Source: Clostridia bacterium
GTDB lineage: Bacteria; Bacillota; Clostridia; Oscillospirales; CAG-272
Direction of reading: 5' to 3'
Assembly (NCBI GenBank): GCA_017621755.1
Contig: JAGASL010000025.1
Coordinates: forward strand, 1 to 64,000
Length of the DNA: 64,000 nucleotides
Shown here piece after piece: positions 1 to 7,142 of this stretch (position 1 is its first letter; each line of letters starts with the position of its first letter). The notes under the pieces are model-generated. The model had not been told where the DNA came from. It ran no database searches and worked only from the letters and a program-made list of their open reading frames with translations. The translations under genes were made by a program, and so were the position numbers.

Positions 1-35
1 TCGTTATCAAAAATACCCTTAAATATTGCATCCAT
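1..35 (-). CDS. Start of a probable DUF4956 membrane protein (partial)
   Basis: Only the first eleven codons (MDAIFKGIFDN) are inside the window. An ideal AAGGAG site lies seven bases before the ATG, and the reading frame overlaps the end of the VTC-domain gene by 17 bases, so the two are translationally coupled. In Firmicutes the gene following a VTC-domain gene is usually a DUF4956 membrane protein; that identity is inferred from position, not seen. Confidence 0.5.
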   Translation of the reverse strand, partial: MDAIFKGIFDN

Positions 36-771
36 TTGTTATGATCTCCTTATGTTTTATCGAATTTGGTAAATAGATTTCGGGAAAGATCAGCGTAGAG
101 TACGCCGTTCCGTACTTTGAGAATGAGGTTTTATAGATACGTTCACGGGATAACACCTCCACCATCCACAGAGGGATACCGCCCGAGCATTTCAGCTCCA
201 TCAAAACCTTGTCTTCGGGCAGGATTGGTGTACCATAGGTAGTTGAGCAAAGGGTTACATCTGTTTGGCGGCATAGTATGTTATCGTCAAAGGTCACTCG
301 AAAATCTCCGCCACCTTTATCATAATAGGCTTCTCGCTCGTAGGAGAGAAAGACGGTCGGATTTAGTTTTCCGTAAAAGTCAATAAAATAATCGATCTCA
401 CGGGATATCTGCGTATCAAAGGGACACGCTTTCTCTCGGCACACCCACGACATAGCATCTGCTTCGCACAGAGGAAGTCTGCGCTTATAGACCACCTTTT
501 CGTATTTCTTTTTCAGCTCCACAAACACCGTACTGTCAGCAGTGGCTTGGGAATAGCTTCGTATTCGTATCTTTTCTTTATAGGCAGGCTTCTCGATCGA
601 ACGCCGTATCAACCTATAATTGTCGGTATCGAAGTAGATGTTTCGTATCGTTGTCCGTCCGTATTTGTCAAGCTGCATATACGGAGACATCGCTTCAAGT
701 ATTTTCTCTCTCTGTTCGAGCGTGAGCATATATTTTAGTTCGTACCGCTTGAACACCGTTTGAAACGCCAT
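19..771 (-). CDS. VTC-domain polyphosphate polymerase-like protein
   Basis: 250 residues, the usual length of a stand-alone bacterial VTC domain. The family folds as a tunnel with a triphosphate-tunnel-like core; the eukaryotic relative Vtc4 makes polyphosphate from ATP. Visible family features are the N-terminal RYELKY segment, the basic KEKIRIRSY strand, the ELKKKYEKVVYKRR strand and the ELKCSGGIPLWM segment near the C-terminus. AAAGGAGG lies seven bases before the start codon. It is followed, with a 17-base overlap, by a gene that is probably a DUF4956 membrane protein. In bacteria this pair is often linked to cell-surface proteins; whether it makes polyphosphate here cannot be read from the sequence. 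Confidence 0.85.
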   Translation of the reverse strand: MAFQTVFKRYELKYMLTLEQREKILEAMSPYMQLDKYGRTTIRNIYFDTDNYRLIRRSIEKPAYKEKIRIRSYSQATADSTVFVELKKKYEKVVYKRRLPLCEADAMSWVCREKACPFDTQISREIDYFIDFYGKLNPTVFLSYEREAYYDKGGGDFRVTFDDNILCRQTDVTLCSTTYGTPILPEDKVLMELKCSGGIPLWMVEVLSRERIYKTSFSKYGTAYSTLIFPEIYLPNSIKHKEIITNGCNI

Positions 772-897
772 CCGAAATCCTCCTTTTCCAATTTTACGAG
801 AGAATTATATCACAGCTCGCTAAAGATAGGCTAAAGATTTGAGTTTTACGGATAAATATATACGGGCTGACGAAAAGCACTCCGCCAGCCCCGTTCG

Positions 898-1163
898 TTA
901 TTCAGTTAGTGTTTCAATAGCAAACTGCATACCAAGTTTGAAAGCGTATGTAAATATGGCTTCCTCGGCATAGCTTGCATACTCACTCCAACAATCGTCG
1001 AATTTCTCGAAGATCTCCTTTTGTTCATCGTTCAAAGTCTTGAGCAGATCGTCGTGATGCCAGCCATATATTCCATAAGTTCTTTCATTTCAAGAGAGTT
1101 GTTGCGGCTATCGGTCTGAGGGCAGATGTTTCCGTGCCACAGTTCCTTTATCATACTAATCAT
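898..1163 (-). pseudogene. DUF6809-like transposon accessory gene, frameshifted
   Basis: The ATG overlaps the tnpV stop codon as ATGA. The first part reads MISMIKELWHGNICPQTD and continues to MEYMAG, then the frame runs into an early stop. One base is missing near position 1061: in the neighbouring frame the protein resumes as HHDDLLKTLNDEQKEIFEKF and runs on intact to the TAA at 898. The joined product would be about 87 residues, the normal size of this small acidic family. It usually sits next to tnpV in Clostridia transposons. A sequencing error could also give a single-base gap, but decay fits the lone, transposase-less context. Confidence 0.7.
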
Positions 1164-1525
1164 ACATATACAACCTCCCGCAAAACGATTTCTTCCGCGC
1201 TTGCCTTGATGTTGTTCATCTCGGCTACCCAACGGAGCATATCGCGAGCTTTCATATTCTCGTCTATACCTCTTTCGGCAACAAGCAGGGTGATGATACT
1301 TTCTATCATTTGCTTGGCTTCAAGATCAATCTCATAGAGCCGTTGATTGAGCGTTCCTTCCGAGAGAAGATTGGTGTAACGCCCTTTGCGATGCTCTTTG
1401 AGATATTCGAGGTGCAATCTTCCGTACTTGCCGATCTCCTTCTGTTCGGGAAGTTCAAGCAAGGGGTAATATTGCTCGCCTCTGAGTTCATAGGTAATTC
1501 CGTTCTGTTCAATGTACTTTTTCAT
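1160..1525 (-). CDS. tnpV: TnpV family transposon-encoded protein
   Basis: 121 residues starting at MKKYIEQNG; a longer reading frame exists upstream, but this ATG has a good GGAAGG ribosome site. The family signature is clear: YELRGEQYYPLLELPE, then YGRLHLEYLKEHRKGRYTNL, and the C-terminal WVAEMNNIKASAEEIVLREV. TnpV is a small accessory protein of unknown role found on many Clostridia conjugative and mobilisable transposons. No transposase or integrase is nearby, so this appears to be a remnant of an older element. It overlaps the following DUF6809-like gene by four bases. Confidence 0.8.
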   Translation of the reverse strand: MKKYIEQNGITYELRGEQYYPLLELPEQKEIGKYGRLHLEYLKEHRKGRYTNLLSEGTLNQRLYEIDLEAKQMIESIITLLVAERGIDENMKARDMLRWVAEMNNIKASAEEIVLREVVYV

Positions 1526-1717
1526 CTTATTGCACCTTCCTTTCCTTTGGTGCTTTAAGTGTACTATAAAGACAGAAAATCTGCAAATGTGCAAAAAAGA
1601 AAAATACGAGAAACACCGAAATGTTCTCGTATCTTTCTTCGCCTCCGCAATGCTCGTTATTCTTAATTCTCGGAAACTGTCCTTAAGAACGAGCAGCAGA
1701 AGCTTGTCGATTTTTTT

Positions 1718-1731
1718 GCCTACCCGACAGG
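1718..1731 (+). repeat. 14-bp copy of the tRNA-Arg 3' end
   Basis: The bases GCCTACCCGACAGG occur here and again at 1897-1910, where they form the 3' acceptor/T-arm end of the tRNA-Arg gene. A duplicated tRNA 3' end in direct orientation is what an integrase attachment site would look like, but the enclosed 165 bp contain no integrase, so this may be a trace of a past insertion or part of a repeat family. Confidence 0.45.
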
Positions 1732-1752
1732 GTAACTACGCTACGCTCCGTG

Positions 1753-1805
1753 ATACGCGCGCCCTTCGCCTGGCAAGCAAGCTTGCCGATCTTCGGGCGG
1801 CGTAT
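1753..1805. repeat. Nested imperfect palindrome (REP-like)
   Basis: Outer arms ATACGCGCGCCC and GGGCGGCGTAT enclose a perfect inner hairpin GGCAAGC-AA-GCTTGCC. No open reading frame with a ribosome site is present. It lies in the 369-base stretch between tnpV and the tRNA, which otherwise holds only other repeats. Bases 1806-1850 on the minus strand (CTCTGAGAGAGGCTGG...) resemble the element at 5291-5430, suggesting a dispersed family. Confidence 0.5.
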
Positions 1806-1847
1806 GCGAACCTGCCACGCTCCTGCGTCGCGCCAGCCTCTCTCAGA

Positions 1848-1904
1848 GGGTAGGCCAAAAGGAAAGGGACGGTCCCAGACCGTCCCTTTCCTTTTGGCCT
1901 ACCC
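1848..1904. repeat. Perfect 27-bp inverted repeat overlapping the tRNA 3' end
   Basis: Arms 1848-1874 and 1878-1904 are exactly complementary with a three-base loop (CCA). The right arm includes the CCA end, the discriminator base and part of the acceptor stem of tRNA-Arg. On the minus strand the inner part (GGGACGGTC/GACCGTCCC then TTTCCTTTT) could act as the tRNA terminator, while the outer arms could compete with the tRNA acceptor stem. Confidence 0.8.
1862..1896 (-). terminator. Probable intrinsic terminator of tRNA-Arg
   Basis: On the minus strand, directly after the tRNA, a 9-bp GC-rich stem (1866-1874 with 1878-1886) is followed in the transcript by a pyrimidine tract. It is the core of the larger 27-bp inverted repeat. 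Confidence 0.5.
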
Positions 1905-1971
1905 GACAGGATTCGAACCTGCGACCTCGAGAGTCGGAGTCTCGCGCGCTATCCAGCTGAGCCACGGGTAG
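1895..1971 (-). tRNA. tRNA-Arg (anticodon CCG)
   Basis: A complete cloverleaf can be drawn: acceptor stem CTACCCG/CGGGTAG, D arm GCTCAGCTGGATAGCGC, anticodon stem CGAGA/TCTCG around the seven-base loop CTCCGAC, T arm with GGTTCGAATCC, discriminator G and an encoded CCA. Anticodon CCG reads the CGG arginine codon. The encoded CCA end lies inside a 27-bp inverted repeat. Confidence 0.95.
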
Positions 1972-2072
1972 ATGATATTCTTGCGAACACATCCAGTATT
2001 TTACCACAGAAAAAGCAAAAAGTAAAGGGGAATTTGAAATTTTTGAAAAAACGTAAAGATTTTTCTTTTTCG

Positions 2073-2101
2073 TTGACAACCCATATAAATCGTGCTAAGA
2101 T
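2073..2101 (+). promoter_or_regulatory. Sigma-A promoter of the MBL hydrolase/GH78 genes
   Basis: TTGACA at 2073-2078 and TAAGAT at 2096-2101 with a 17-base spacer, 50 bases before the hydrolase start. Confidence 0.65.
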
Positions 2102-2150
2102 AAAAACAAAAGACACCCACGTAATGTCTGCCTTTATGAAGGAGAGAGAT

Positions 2151-2981
2151 ATGTATAACCAAGCAAGCCCGCTGCTTTGTCAGCTAGGTAACAGTACACA
2201 CGAGCAAATGATGGGCTACGTGCTCCGCACGCCGGAGGGGAAGATCATCGTGATCGACGGTGGCACAGAGGGGGATACCGACAACCTGCTTGCCTGCATG
2301 CGCAGGGTCTCTGGGCAGGAGGTGCCGCATATCGATGCGTGGTTTCTGACCCACGCGCACCGTGACCATATCAATGCCTTTATGGAGATTATGCGTAACC
2401 GCCGTGAGACGGTGACGGTAGAACGGATCTATTATAATTTTCCTTCTATCCAATTCGTAGAGAGAAATGAGCCGCAAAGCACGGTTACAATACGTGATTT
2501 TTATGCGCTGCTACCGCTTTTTGCTGATCGCGCCTGCATCGTTACGGCGGGGGATTCTTATCAAGTCGGGGATGCGAAATTTGATGTCCTCTTTACCATG
2601 GATCCAACCTTGACCGATAATTGCGTCAATGATTCTACCAGCGTGTTCCGCCTGACGGTGGGGGGCAAGACCGTGCTGTTTTTGGGCGACCTCGGATGGG
2701 ATGGTGGCAAAAAGCTGCTTTCTATGCATGGTGACGCCCTGAAAAGTGATTATTGCCAGATGGCCCATCACGGCCAGCGCGGGGTAGAGGAGGATGTTTA
2801 TCAGGCGATCGCGCCTACGGTCTGCCTGTGGTGCGCGCCGGATTGGCTGTATGACAATAACGCCGGCAAGGGCTATAATACGCATATTTGGAAAACGGTG
2901 ACTGTTCGTTCCTGGATGGAGAAGCTGGGTGTTACGCAGCACGTGGTGGAAAAGGACGGCAATCAATTCATCGAGCTTTGA
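2151..2981 (+). CDS. MBL-fold metallo-hydrolase
   Basis: 276 residues from the ATG at 2151, chosen because AAGGAGAGAG lies just upstream; a longer frame has no ribosome site. The metal-binding signature THAHRDH (about residues 62-68) is the HxHxDH motif of the metallo-beta-lactamase superfamily, followed by a later GDLGWDGG segment and MAHHGQ, matching the ComEC/Rec2-like branch. No signal peptide, so it is cytoplasmic. The GH78 rhamnosidase follows after only seven bases. The substrate is unknown; the pairing with a glycosidase suggests a role in sugar-ester or sugar-phosphate metabolism but this is only inferred from context. Confidence 0.8.
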   Translation: MYNQASPLLCQLGNSTHEQMMGYVLRTPEGKIIVIDGGTEGDTDNLLACMRRVSGQEVPHIDAWFLTHAHRDHINAFMEIMRNRRETVTVERIYYNFPSIQFVERNEPQSTVTIRDFYALLPLFADRACIVTAGDSYQVGDAKFDVLFTMDPTLTDNCVNDSTSVFRLTVGGKTVLFLGDLGWDGGKKLLSMHGDALKSDYCQMAHHGQRGVEEDVYQAIAPTVCLWCAPDWLYDNNAGKGYNTHIWKTVTVRSWMEKLGVTQHVVEKDGNQFIEL

Positions 2982-2988
2982 GGGGAAT

Positions 2989-5187
2989 ATGAGTATTTTT
3001 ACCGCTAAATGGATCCAAGAAAAAAACGGGCATGAGAGCCCGGTCTTTCGCCGGCGCTTTGCGCTTGGCGAGGTAAAGGAGGCTACGCTGGATATCTGCG
3101 GCCTCGGCTGGTTTTACTGCTACGTTAACGGCAGCGCCGTGACCGATGCGATCTTTGAGCCGGCCATTTCTACCTATGAACGGCTAAAAGGCAGAAAGCT
3201 TGCCTACCCGATTGCGGACGTGTTTGCCCACCCGCGTGTGTATTACTGCCGCTATGACGTAACCGCACTTCTCCACGCGGGTGAAAACCTGCTTTCTGCC
3301 CACCTTGGTAACGGCTGGTTTAACCAGAGACGGCGTATCGGCGAGGGGGATTTTTCTGTAGGCGTACCCCGCCTATGTTATTCGCTTACCGTTACGTATG
3401 CCGATGGCAGCACCGTAACGATCGAAAGTGACGAATCCACGCTTGCCGCGCCGAGCGAGATCGAGGAAAATAATATCTACTACGGCGAGAGGCAAGATCT
3501 AGGAAAGCGTGCAGATTACCATACCCCTGGCTTTGATGAAAGCGACTTTGCCCCTGCCGTGCTTGCCCCTAAGCCGGAGGGCGAGCTTTCTTTGTATGAT
3601 TATCCGCGCGAACGCGTGACAAGACACGTTCTGCCAAGGCTTATCTCAAGGAAAGGTGGCGTTTCTCTTTATGATCTCGGTGAAAATCTTTCCGGTCGGT
3701 TGCGCTTTGAAACGGCCTATGCCGGTATGATTCGCATCCAGCACGCCGAGGAGCTAACGGCAGATGGGAAATTGGATTTCTCCTTTTCCGGCGGTGAGGG
3801 GCAGATACAGGCCTGTGAATATATAGGAGACGGCCGTCGGCACGAAAACGTGCACCCGCTGTTTTCCTATCAGTGCTGCCGCTACCTGGCCGTGATGGGA
3901 GAGATTGAAAATCCGGTATTTGAGGTCATTCATACCGACCTTGCGCGGACGGGCGATTTCCGCTGTGAGGATGAGCGCATCAACCGCCTGCTGGACGTCT
4001 ATACGCGCACACAGCTGAACGCTATTCACGGCTGCGTGCCGGTGGATTGCCCACACCGAGAGCGACTTGGCTATACCGGTGACGGGCAGATCACGGCCGA
4101 GACGGTGATGCACCTGTTTGATGCGCGTGGCTTTTACCGTAAATGGATGGATGATATTGCCGATTGCCAGAACCGTGAAAACGGCCGCATTCAGCACACG
4201 GCGCCCTTTGGCGGCGGTGGCGGTGGGCCTGCCGGCTGGGGTGGGGCGGCGATCGTGCTGCCGTATACCTATTTTGAGATGTACGGTGACGGTGATTTTG
4301 TGCGCCGCTATCTTGGCGTGATGCAGAGCTACCTTTCCTATATGGAGAGCCGGTGCGAGGATGGCCTCGTTACCTGGGAAGAGAGGGGAGGCTGGTTTTT
4401 AGGGGACTGGTGCTTTACGGACTGTAAGCCCAACGATGATACCTATCTGCCACCGATCTACGTCAATACCTGTTATCTGGTCAAATTCTATAGGCAGATG
4501 CTCACGTTGGATGCAGAGCTTTCTCTTGGCCTACCGCGAGACACCTATTTGGCGGCTATACAGATGCATGAGCAGGCAATTCTTGGCCGCTATTACAATG
4601 CCGCAACGGGTGATTTTTGCGGCAATTTGCGCGGTGCTAACCTCTTTGCGCTGGATATTGGGCTGGGCGACGCGCGTACCCGCGCTCACGTGATAGAGGC
4701 CTATTCGGCGCTTGGCGGCTTTGATACCGGCATCTTCGGTACAGAGATCCTTATTCGCTTGCTTGATGAGTGGGGCGAGATAGAGCTGCTTCACCGCCTG
4801 CTGACCTCCGAAAAAAAGGATGGCTCGTTCGGCTACATGATGGCCTCAGGCGCCACCACACTGTGGGAGGATTGGGATGGTGCCAATTCGCACTGCCACC
4901 CGATGTTTGGCGGCTGCTTAAAGGCGCTGTGGACGGCGTTCCTTGGGATACGCCGTGTGTCGGCCGGCTATCAGCGCATAGAGATTGCGCCGGCTGATCT
5001 GCCAGCTCTCGGCCGCATGGAGGGGTATATTACCACCCCCAATGGGCGGCTTTCTGTCACGCTTACGCGTGAGGAGGATGCCATCGCCATTTTGGTTAAC
5101 CTGCCACCCGCAACCGCGGCTACACTCACCTTCCGCGGTAAGCAGACCGATTTGGAGGAGGGCGAAAACATTTTTCTTTATTACTAA
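2989..5187 (+). CDS. GH78 alpha-L-rhamnosidase
   Basis: 732 residues with no signal peptide, so it likely works on imported oligosaccharides. The layout is that of bacterial alpha-L-rhamnosidases: an N-terminal beta-sandwich (SPVFRRRFAL, GLGWFYCYVNG), a second beta-domain, and an (alpha/alpha)6 barrel. The barrel carries the family's signature at about residues 353-372 (DCPHRERLGYTGDG), which includes acidic residues around the general acid, then AGWGGAAIVLPY and the late GATTLWEDWDG segment. The ATG at 2989 follows GAGGGGAA. It is co-transcribed with the upstream MBL hydrolase. The product, L-rhamnose, could feed the L-rhamnose isomerase at 29888-31132. Confidence 0.93.
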   Translation: MSIFTAKWIQEKNGHESPVFRRRFALGEVKEATLDICGLGWFYCYVNGSAVTDAIFEPAISTYERLKGRKLAYPIADVFAHPRVYYCRYDVTALLHAGENLLSAHLGNGWFNQRRRIGEGDFSVGVPRLCYSLTVTYADGSTVTIESDESTLAAPSEIEENNIYYGERQDLGKRADYHTPGFDESDFAPAVLAPKPEGELSLYDYPRERVTRHVLPRLISRKGGVSLYDLGENLSGRLRFETAYAGMIRIQHAEELTADGKLDFSFSGGEGQIQACEYIGDGRRHENVHPLFSYQCCRYLAVMGEIENPVFEVIHTDLARTGDFRCEDERINRLLDVYTRTQLNAIHGCVPVDCPHRERLGYTGDGQITAETVMHLFDARGFYRKWMDDIADCQNRENGRIQHTAPFGGGGGGPAGWGGAAIVLPYTYFEMYGDGDFVRRYLGVMQSYLSYMESRCEDGLVTWEERGGWFLGDWCFTDCKPNDDTYLPPIYVNTCYLVKFYRQMLTLDAELSLGLPRDTYLAAIQMHEQAILGRYYNAATGDFCGNLRGANLFALDIGLGDARTRAHVIEAYSALGGFDTGIFGTEILIRLLDEWGEIELLHRLLTSEKKDGSFGYMMASGATTLWEDWDGANSHCHPMFGGCLKALWTAFLGIRRVSAGYQRIEIAPADLPALGRMEGYITTPNGRLSVTLTREEDAIAILVNLPPATAATLTFRGKQTDLEEGENIFLYY

Positions 5188-5290
5188 TGTGAAAAACCCA
5201 AGCATTAGGAGCGTTCTCATAAGGATGTTTACAAATTTCGGCGGAGAACTTGTTTTCTCTGCCCGATTTGTGTTACATTGGGGCTAACAG

Positions 5291-5430
5291 AAAGTCTCCC
5301 TCCGAGAGGGAGGTGGCACGCGTAGCGTGACGGAAGGAGCCTGCGTGACTTTAGATTTGTACTAACTTCATTGTAACGCGCTCTCCCTCACCCGACTTCG
5401 TCGTGAGCTCCCTCCCAGAGGGAGCCTTTG
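5291..5430. repeat. MITE-like element with inverted ends
   Basis: The only content of the 326-base gap between the GH78 gene and the next gene. The left end TCTCCCTCCGAGAGGGAG (5295-5312) and right end CTCCCTCCCAGAGGGAG (5408-5424) are themselves palindromic. The left part continues GTGGCACGCGTAGCGTGA, and the right part carries a related sequence in opposite orientation. No coding sequence is visible. The same type of sequence occurs near 1806-1850. Confidence 0.6.
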
Positions 5431-5513
5431 GATATGTGCAACCATAGGGGTATGGGCTTTGACCGATGCATTTGTAAAACAAATGCGAAACTGGCGATAA
5501 AAGGAGACAAAAA

Positions 5514-5864
5514 ATGTTTTTCACAAAGAAAAAGAAAATACAGAAATACTTAGAGCAAAAAGCAGAGAGTGACAAAAATGCTTTTGATTTTCTTCTCTGC
5601 AATTATTTAGACGGAACATTAAAAACAGATCTTGAATTGCTTGGAATAACAAAAAATGAAATTCATATTGATTGGTTAGATGAAATAAAATGCATTGGCA
5701 TACAAGGACGATACAATAAATACTTTGCAGATATACAAATTTACCCTAATGAATTCAGCATTTCATTTGATTTGGACGAACCTGATGACGATATTTCATA
5801 TACCCTCGAAAGTAAAGAGCAGTTGTACCGTGTGATTTCAGAAACGATTGCCTTGTTAAAATAA
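5514..5864 (+). CDS. Small AT-rich hypothetical protein
   Basis: 116 residues, not recognised. AAAAGGAGA lies just before the ATG and an intrinsic terminator follows the stop, so it looks like a real single-gene unit. It begins with a lysine-rich helix (FFTKKKKIQKYLEQK), then alternates acidic and aromatic residues (HIDWLDEIKCIGIQGRY, SISFDLDEPDDDISYTL) as in small immunity-like alpha/beta proteins; this resemblance is weak. No membrane segment or signal. Base composition is much lower in GC than the neighbours and it sits beside a MITE-like repeat, so recent acquisition is likely. Confidence 0.65.
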   Translation: MFFTKKKKIQKYLEQKAESDKNAFDFLLCNYLDGTLKTDLELLGITKNEIHIDWLDEIKCIGIQGRYNKYFADIQIYPNEFSISFDLDEPDDDISYTLESKEQLYRVISETIALLK

Positions 5865-5875
5865 CTCAATATTAT

Positions 5876-5912
5876 AAAAGCCATCACGATATTTTAGTGA
5901 TGGCTTTTAACT
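5876..5912 (+). terminator. Intrinsic terminator
   Basis: Stem AAAAGCCATCAC (5876-5887) and GTGATGGCTTTT (5897-5908) with a nine-base loop, ending the small hypothetical gene. Confidence 0.8.
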
Positions 5913-5957
5913 TCCTTATGAGAAGGAGGCTTTGCTTGGGTTTTTCTTTTTTTTCTC

Positions 5958-5987
5958 TTGACAAACGCGCGGCTTTTATGGCATAAT
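5958..5987 (+). promoter_or_regulatory. Promoter of the GNAT/MIF/acyltransferase operon
   Basis: Perfect TTGACA at 5958-5963 and CATAAT at 5982-5987, spacer 18 bases, followed 28 bases later by the start codon of the first gene. Confidence 0.75.
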
Positions 5988-6015
5988 GAACATAACAAAA
6001 ACAAGGAGAATGGTC

Positions 6016-6768
6016 ATGAATACTCAAATAGATATTTATATTCCCGGCGAGCAGGAGCCAACTTCTAAAACGCTTCTGTGTGATGGGGTCAAGGACGTTG
6101 ACCCCGGCCAGTTCTATGCCGAGATGCTGCGCTGCCGCGCGGCCGGCAAGCTGCAGGATGTATGCACCGATATCTACTACATCGCCACGCGTGAGGGTGA
6201 AATGGTCTCTCGCCTTTGGAATGGGTGGGGCAAGCATAAGGATGCGATCGGCAATTTTGGCAATTTTCAGACGAAGGAGGCTCTGCGTGGGCAGGGCATT
6301 GGTCGGCAGATGCTGGGCGTGTGGCAGGAGCACGTGCGCGCAAGAGAGGATGCGCCCTTGGCGCTCTTCTGTAATGCGGGCGCGCCGCATCTTGTTAAGC
6401 TTTACGCGCCGTACGGCTTCCGTCTAGCGGTAGACGGTACCGAGGTAGGGCCGCTTTACTGCCCGCTTGGCAACAGCCCTGCCACCTTCCGTGAGTTTTG
6501 TGCCGGCTACTATGGCGCGGGGCAGGCGGTGACCGAGGTACCCGCCACGGTGGAATACCGCCACGAGATCGATTGTCTTTTGCGCTTTGCCTTGATGAAC
6601 GAGGGCGAGACGCTTGGCCTGCCCGGCGTTGGCAGCATGGAGGAGGCGTATTTGAAGGGAATGCTGTCGGATATGCTGCTCTATTTTAACGCTGCCGGTC
6701 ACGTTGTCGGTTGGGGGATCAAGACCGCAGACGGTGTTGCCCGTCAAATGTATAAAACCTATCGTTAA
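6016..6768 (+). CDS. GNAT-family N-acetyltransferase
   Basis: 250 residues. The ATG at 6016 sits seven bases after AAGGAG; an in-frame upstream start would overlap the ribosome site. The acetyl-CoA binding motif of GNAT enzymes is visible as TKEALRGQGIGRQMLG (about residues 88-103), followed by LFCNAGAPHLVKLYAPYGF, the typical strand-helix that ends the domain. The C-terminal 100 residues may form a second, degenerate domain. It is the first gene of an operon with a MIF-like tautomerase and a two-domain acyltransferase. The acceptor substrate cannot be told from sequence. Confidence 0.85.
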   Translation: MNTQIDIYIPGEQEPTSKTLLCDGVKDVDPGQFYAEMLRCRAAGKLQDVCTDIYYIATREGEMVSRLWNGWGKHKDAIGNFGNFQTKEALRGQGIGRQMLGVWQEHVRAREDAPLALFCNAGAPHLVKLYAPYGFRLAVDGTEVGPLYCPLGNSPATFREFCAGYYGAGQAVTEVPATVEYRHEIDCLLRFALMNEGETLGLPGVGSMEEAYLKGMLSDMLLYFNAAGHVVGWGIKTADGVARQMYKTYR

Positions 6769-6781
6769 CGGAGGAAAAGCA

Positions 6782-7126
6782 ATGCCTTATATGCACGTAC
6801 GTACCAACGTAGAAGTCAATGAAGAAAAGCGCCTTTCGCTGAAAAAGGCCTTTGGCGAGGCCATTTCCTTGCTGCCCGGCAAGAGTGAGACCTGGCTGAT
6901 GGTAGATATTGAGGATAAGGCCTGCCTGTTCTTTGCGGGGCAGGGCGACCGCCCGCTGGCCATGGTAGAGGCTGAGCTGCTTGGTAAAAGCACGCCTGCC
7001 GCTTATGAAAAACTGACCGCGCGGGTATGCGAGATCATGGAAAACGAGCTTTCTGTGGCGGCAGACGGCGTTTACGTCAAATATGCCGAGGTAGATCATT
7101 GGGGCTACAACGGCAGCAATTTTTAA
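6782..7126 (+). CDS. MIF-like tautomerase
   Basis: 114 residues, the size of macrophage migration inhibitory factor and its relatives. The start is Met-Pro, so removal of Met exposes the N-terminal proline that is the catalytic base in this family. Other matches to MIF are the MHVRTNV strand, GKSETWLMV with the active-site-region lysine, LFFAGQGDRP, the LLGK segment and the C-terminal WGYNGSNF, which parallels the WNNSTF ending of MIF. MIF proteins form trimers and tautomerise phenylpyruvate. GGAGG lies before the start, 13 bases after the GNAT gene. The natural role in bacteria is unsettled. Confidence 0.88.
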   Translation: MPYMHVRTNVEVNEEKRLSLKKAFGEAISLLPGKSETWLMVDIEDKACLFFAGQGDRPLAMVEAELLGKSTPAAYEKLTARVCEIMENELSVAADGVYVKYAEVDHWGYNGSNF

Positions 7127-7142
7127 GCAGGGGAGATAGGAA

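Noticed and set aside
1718-1910. Direct 14-bp tRNA-end repeats taken as attL/attR of an integrated element.
   Set aside because: Only 165 bp lie between, with no integrase or cargo; kept as a repeat observation only.
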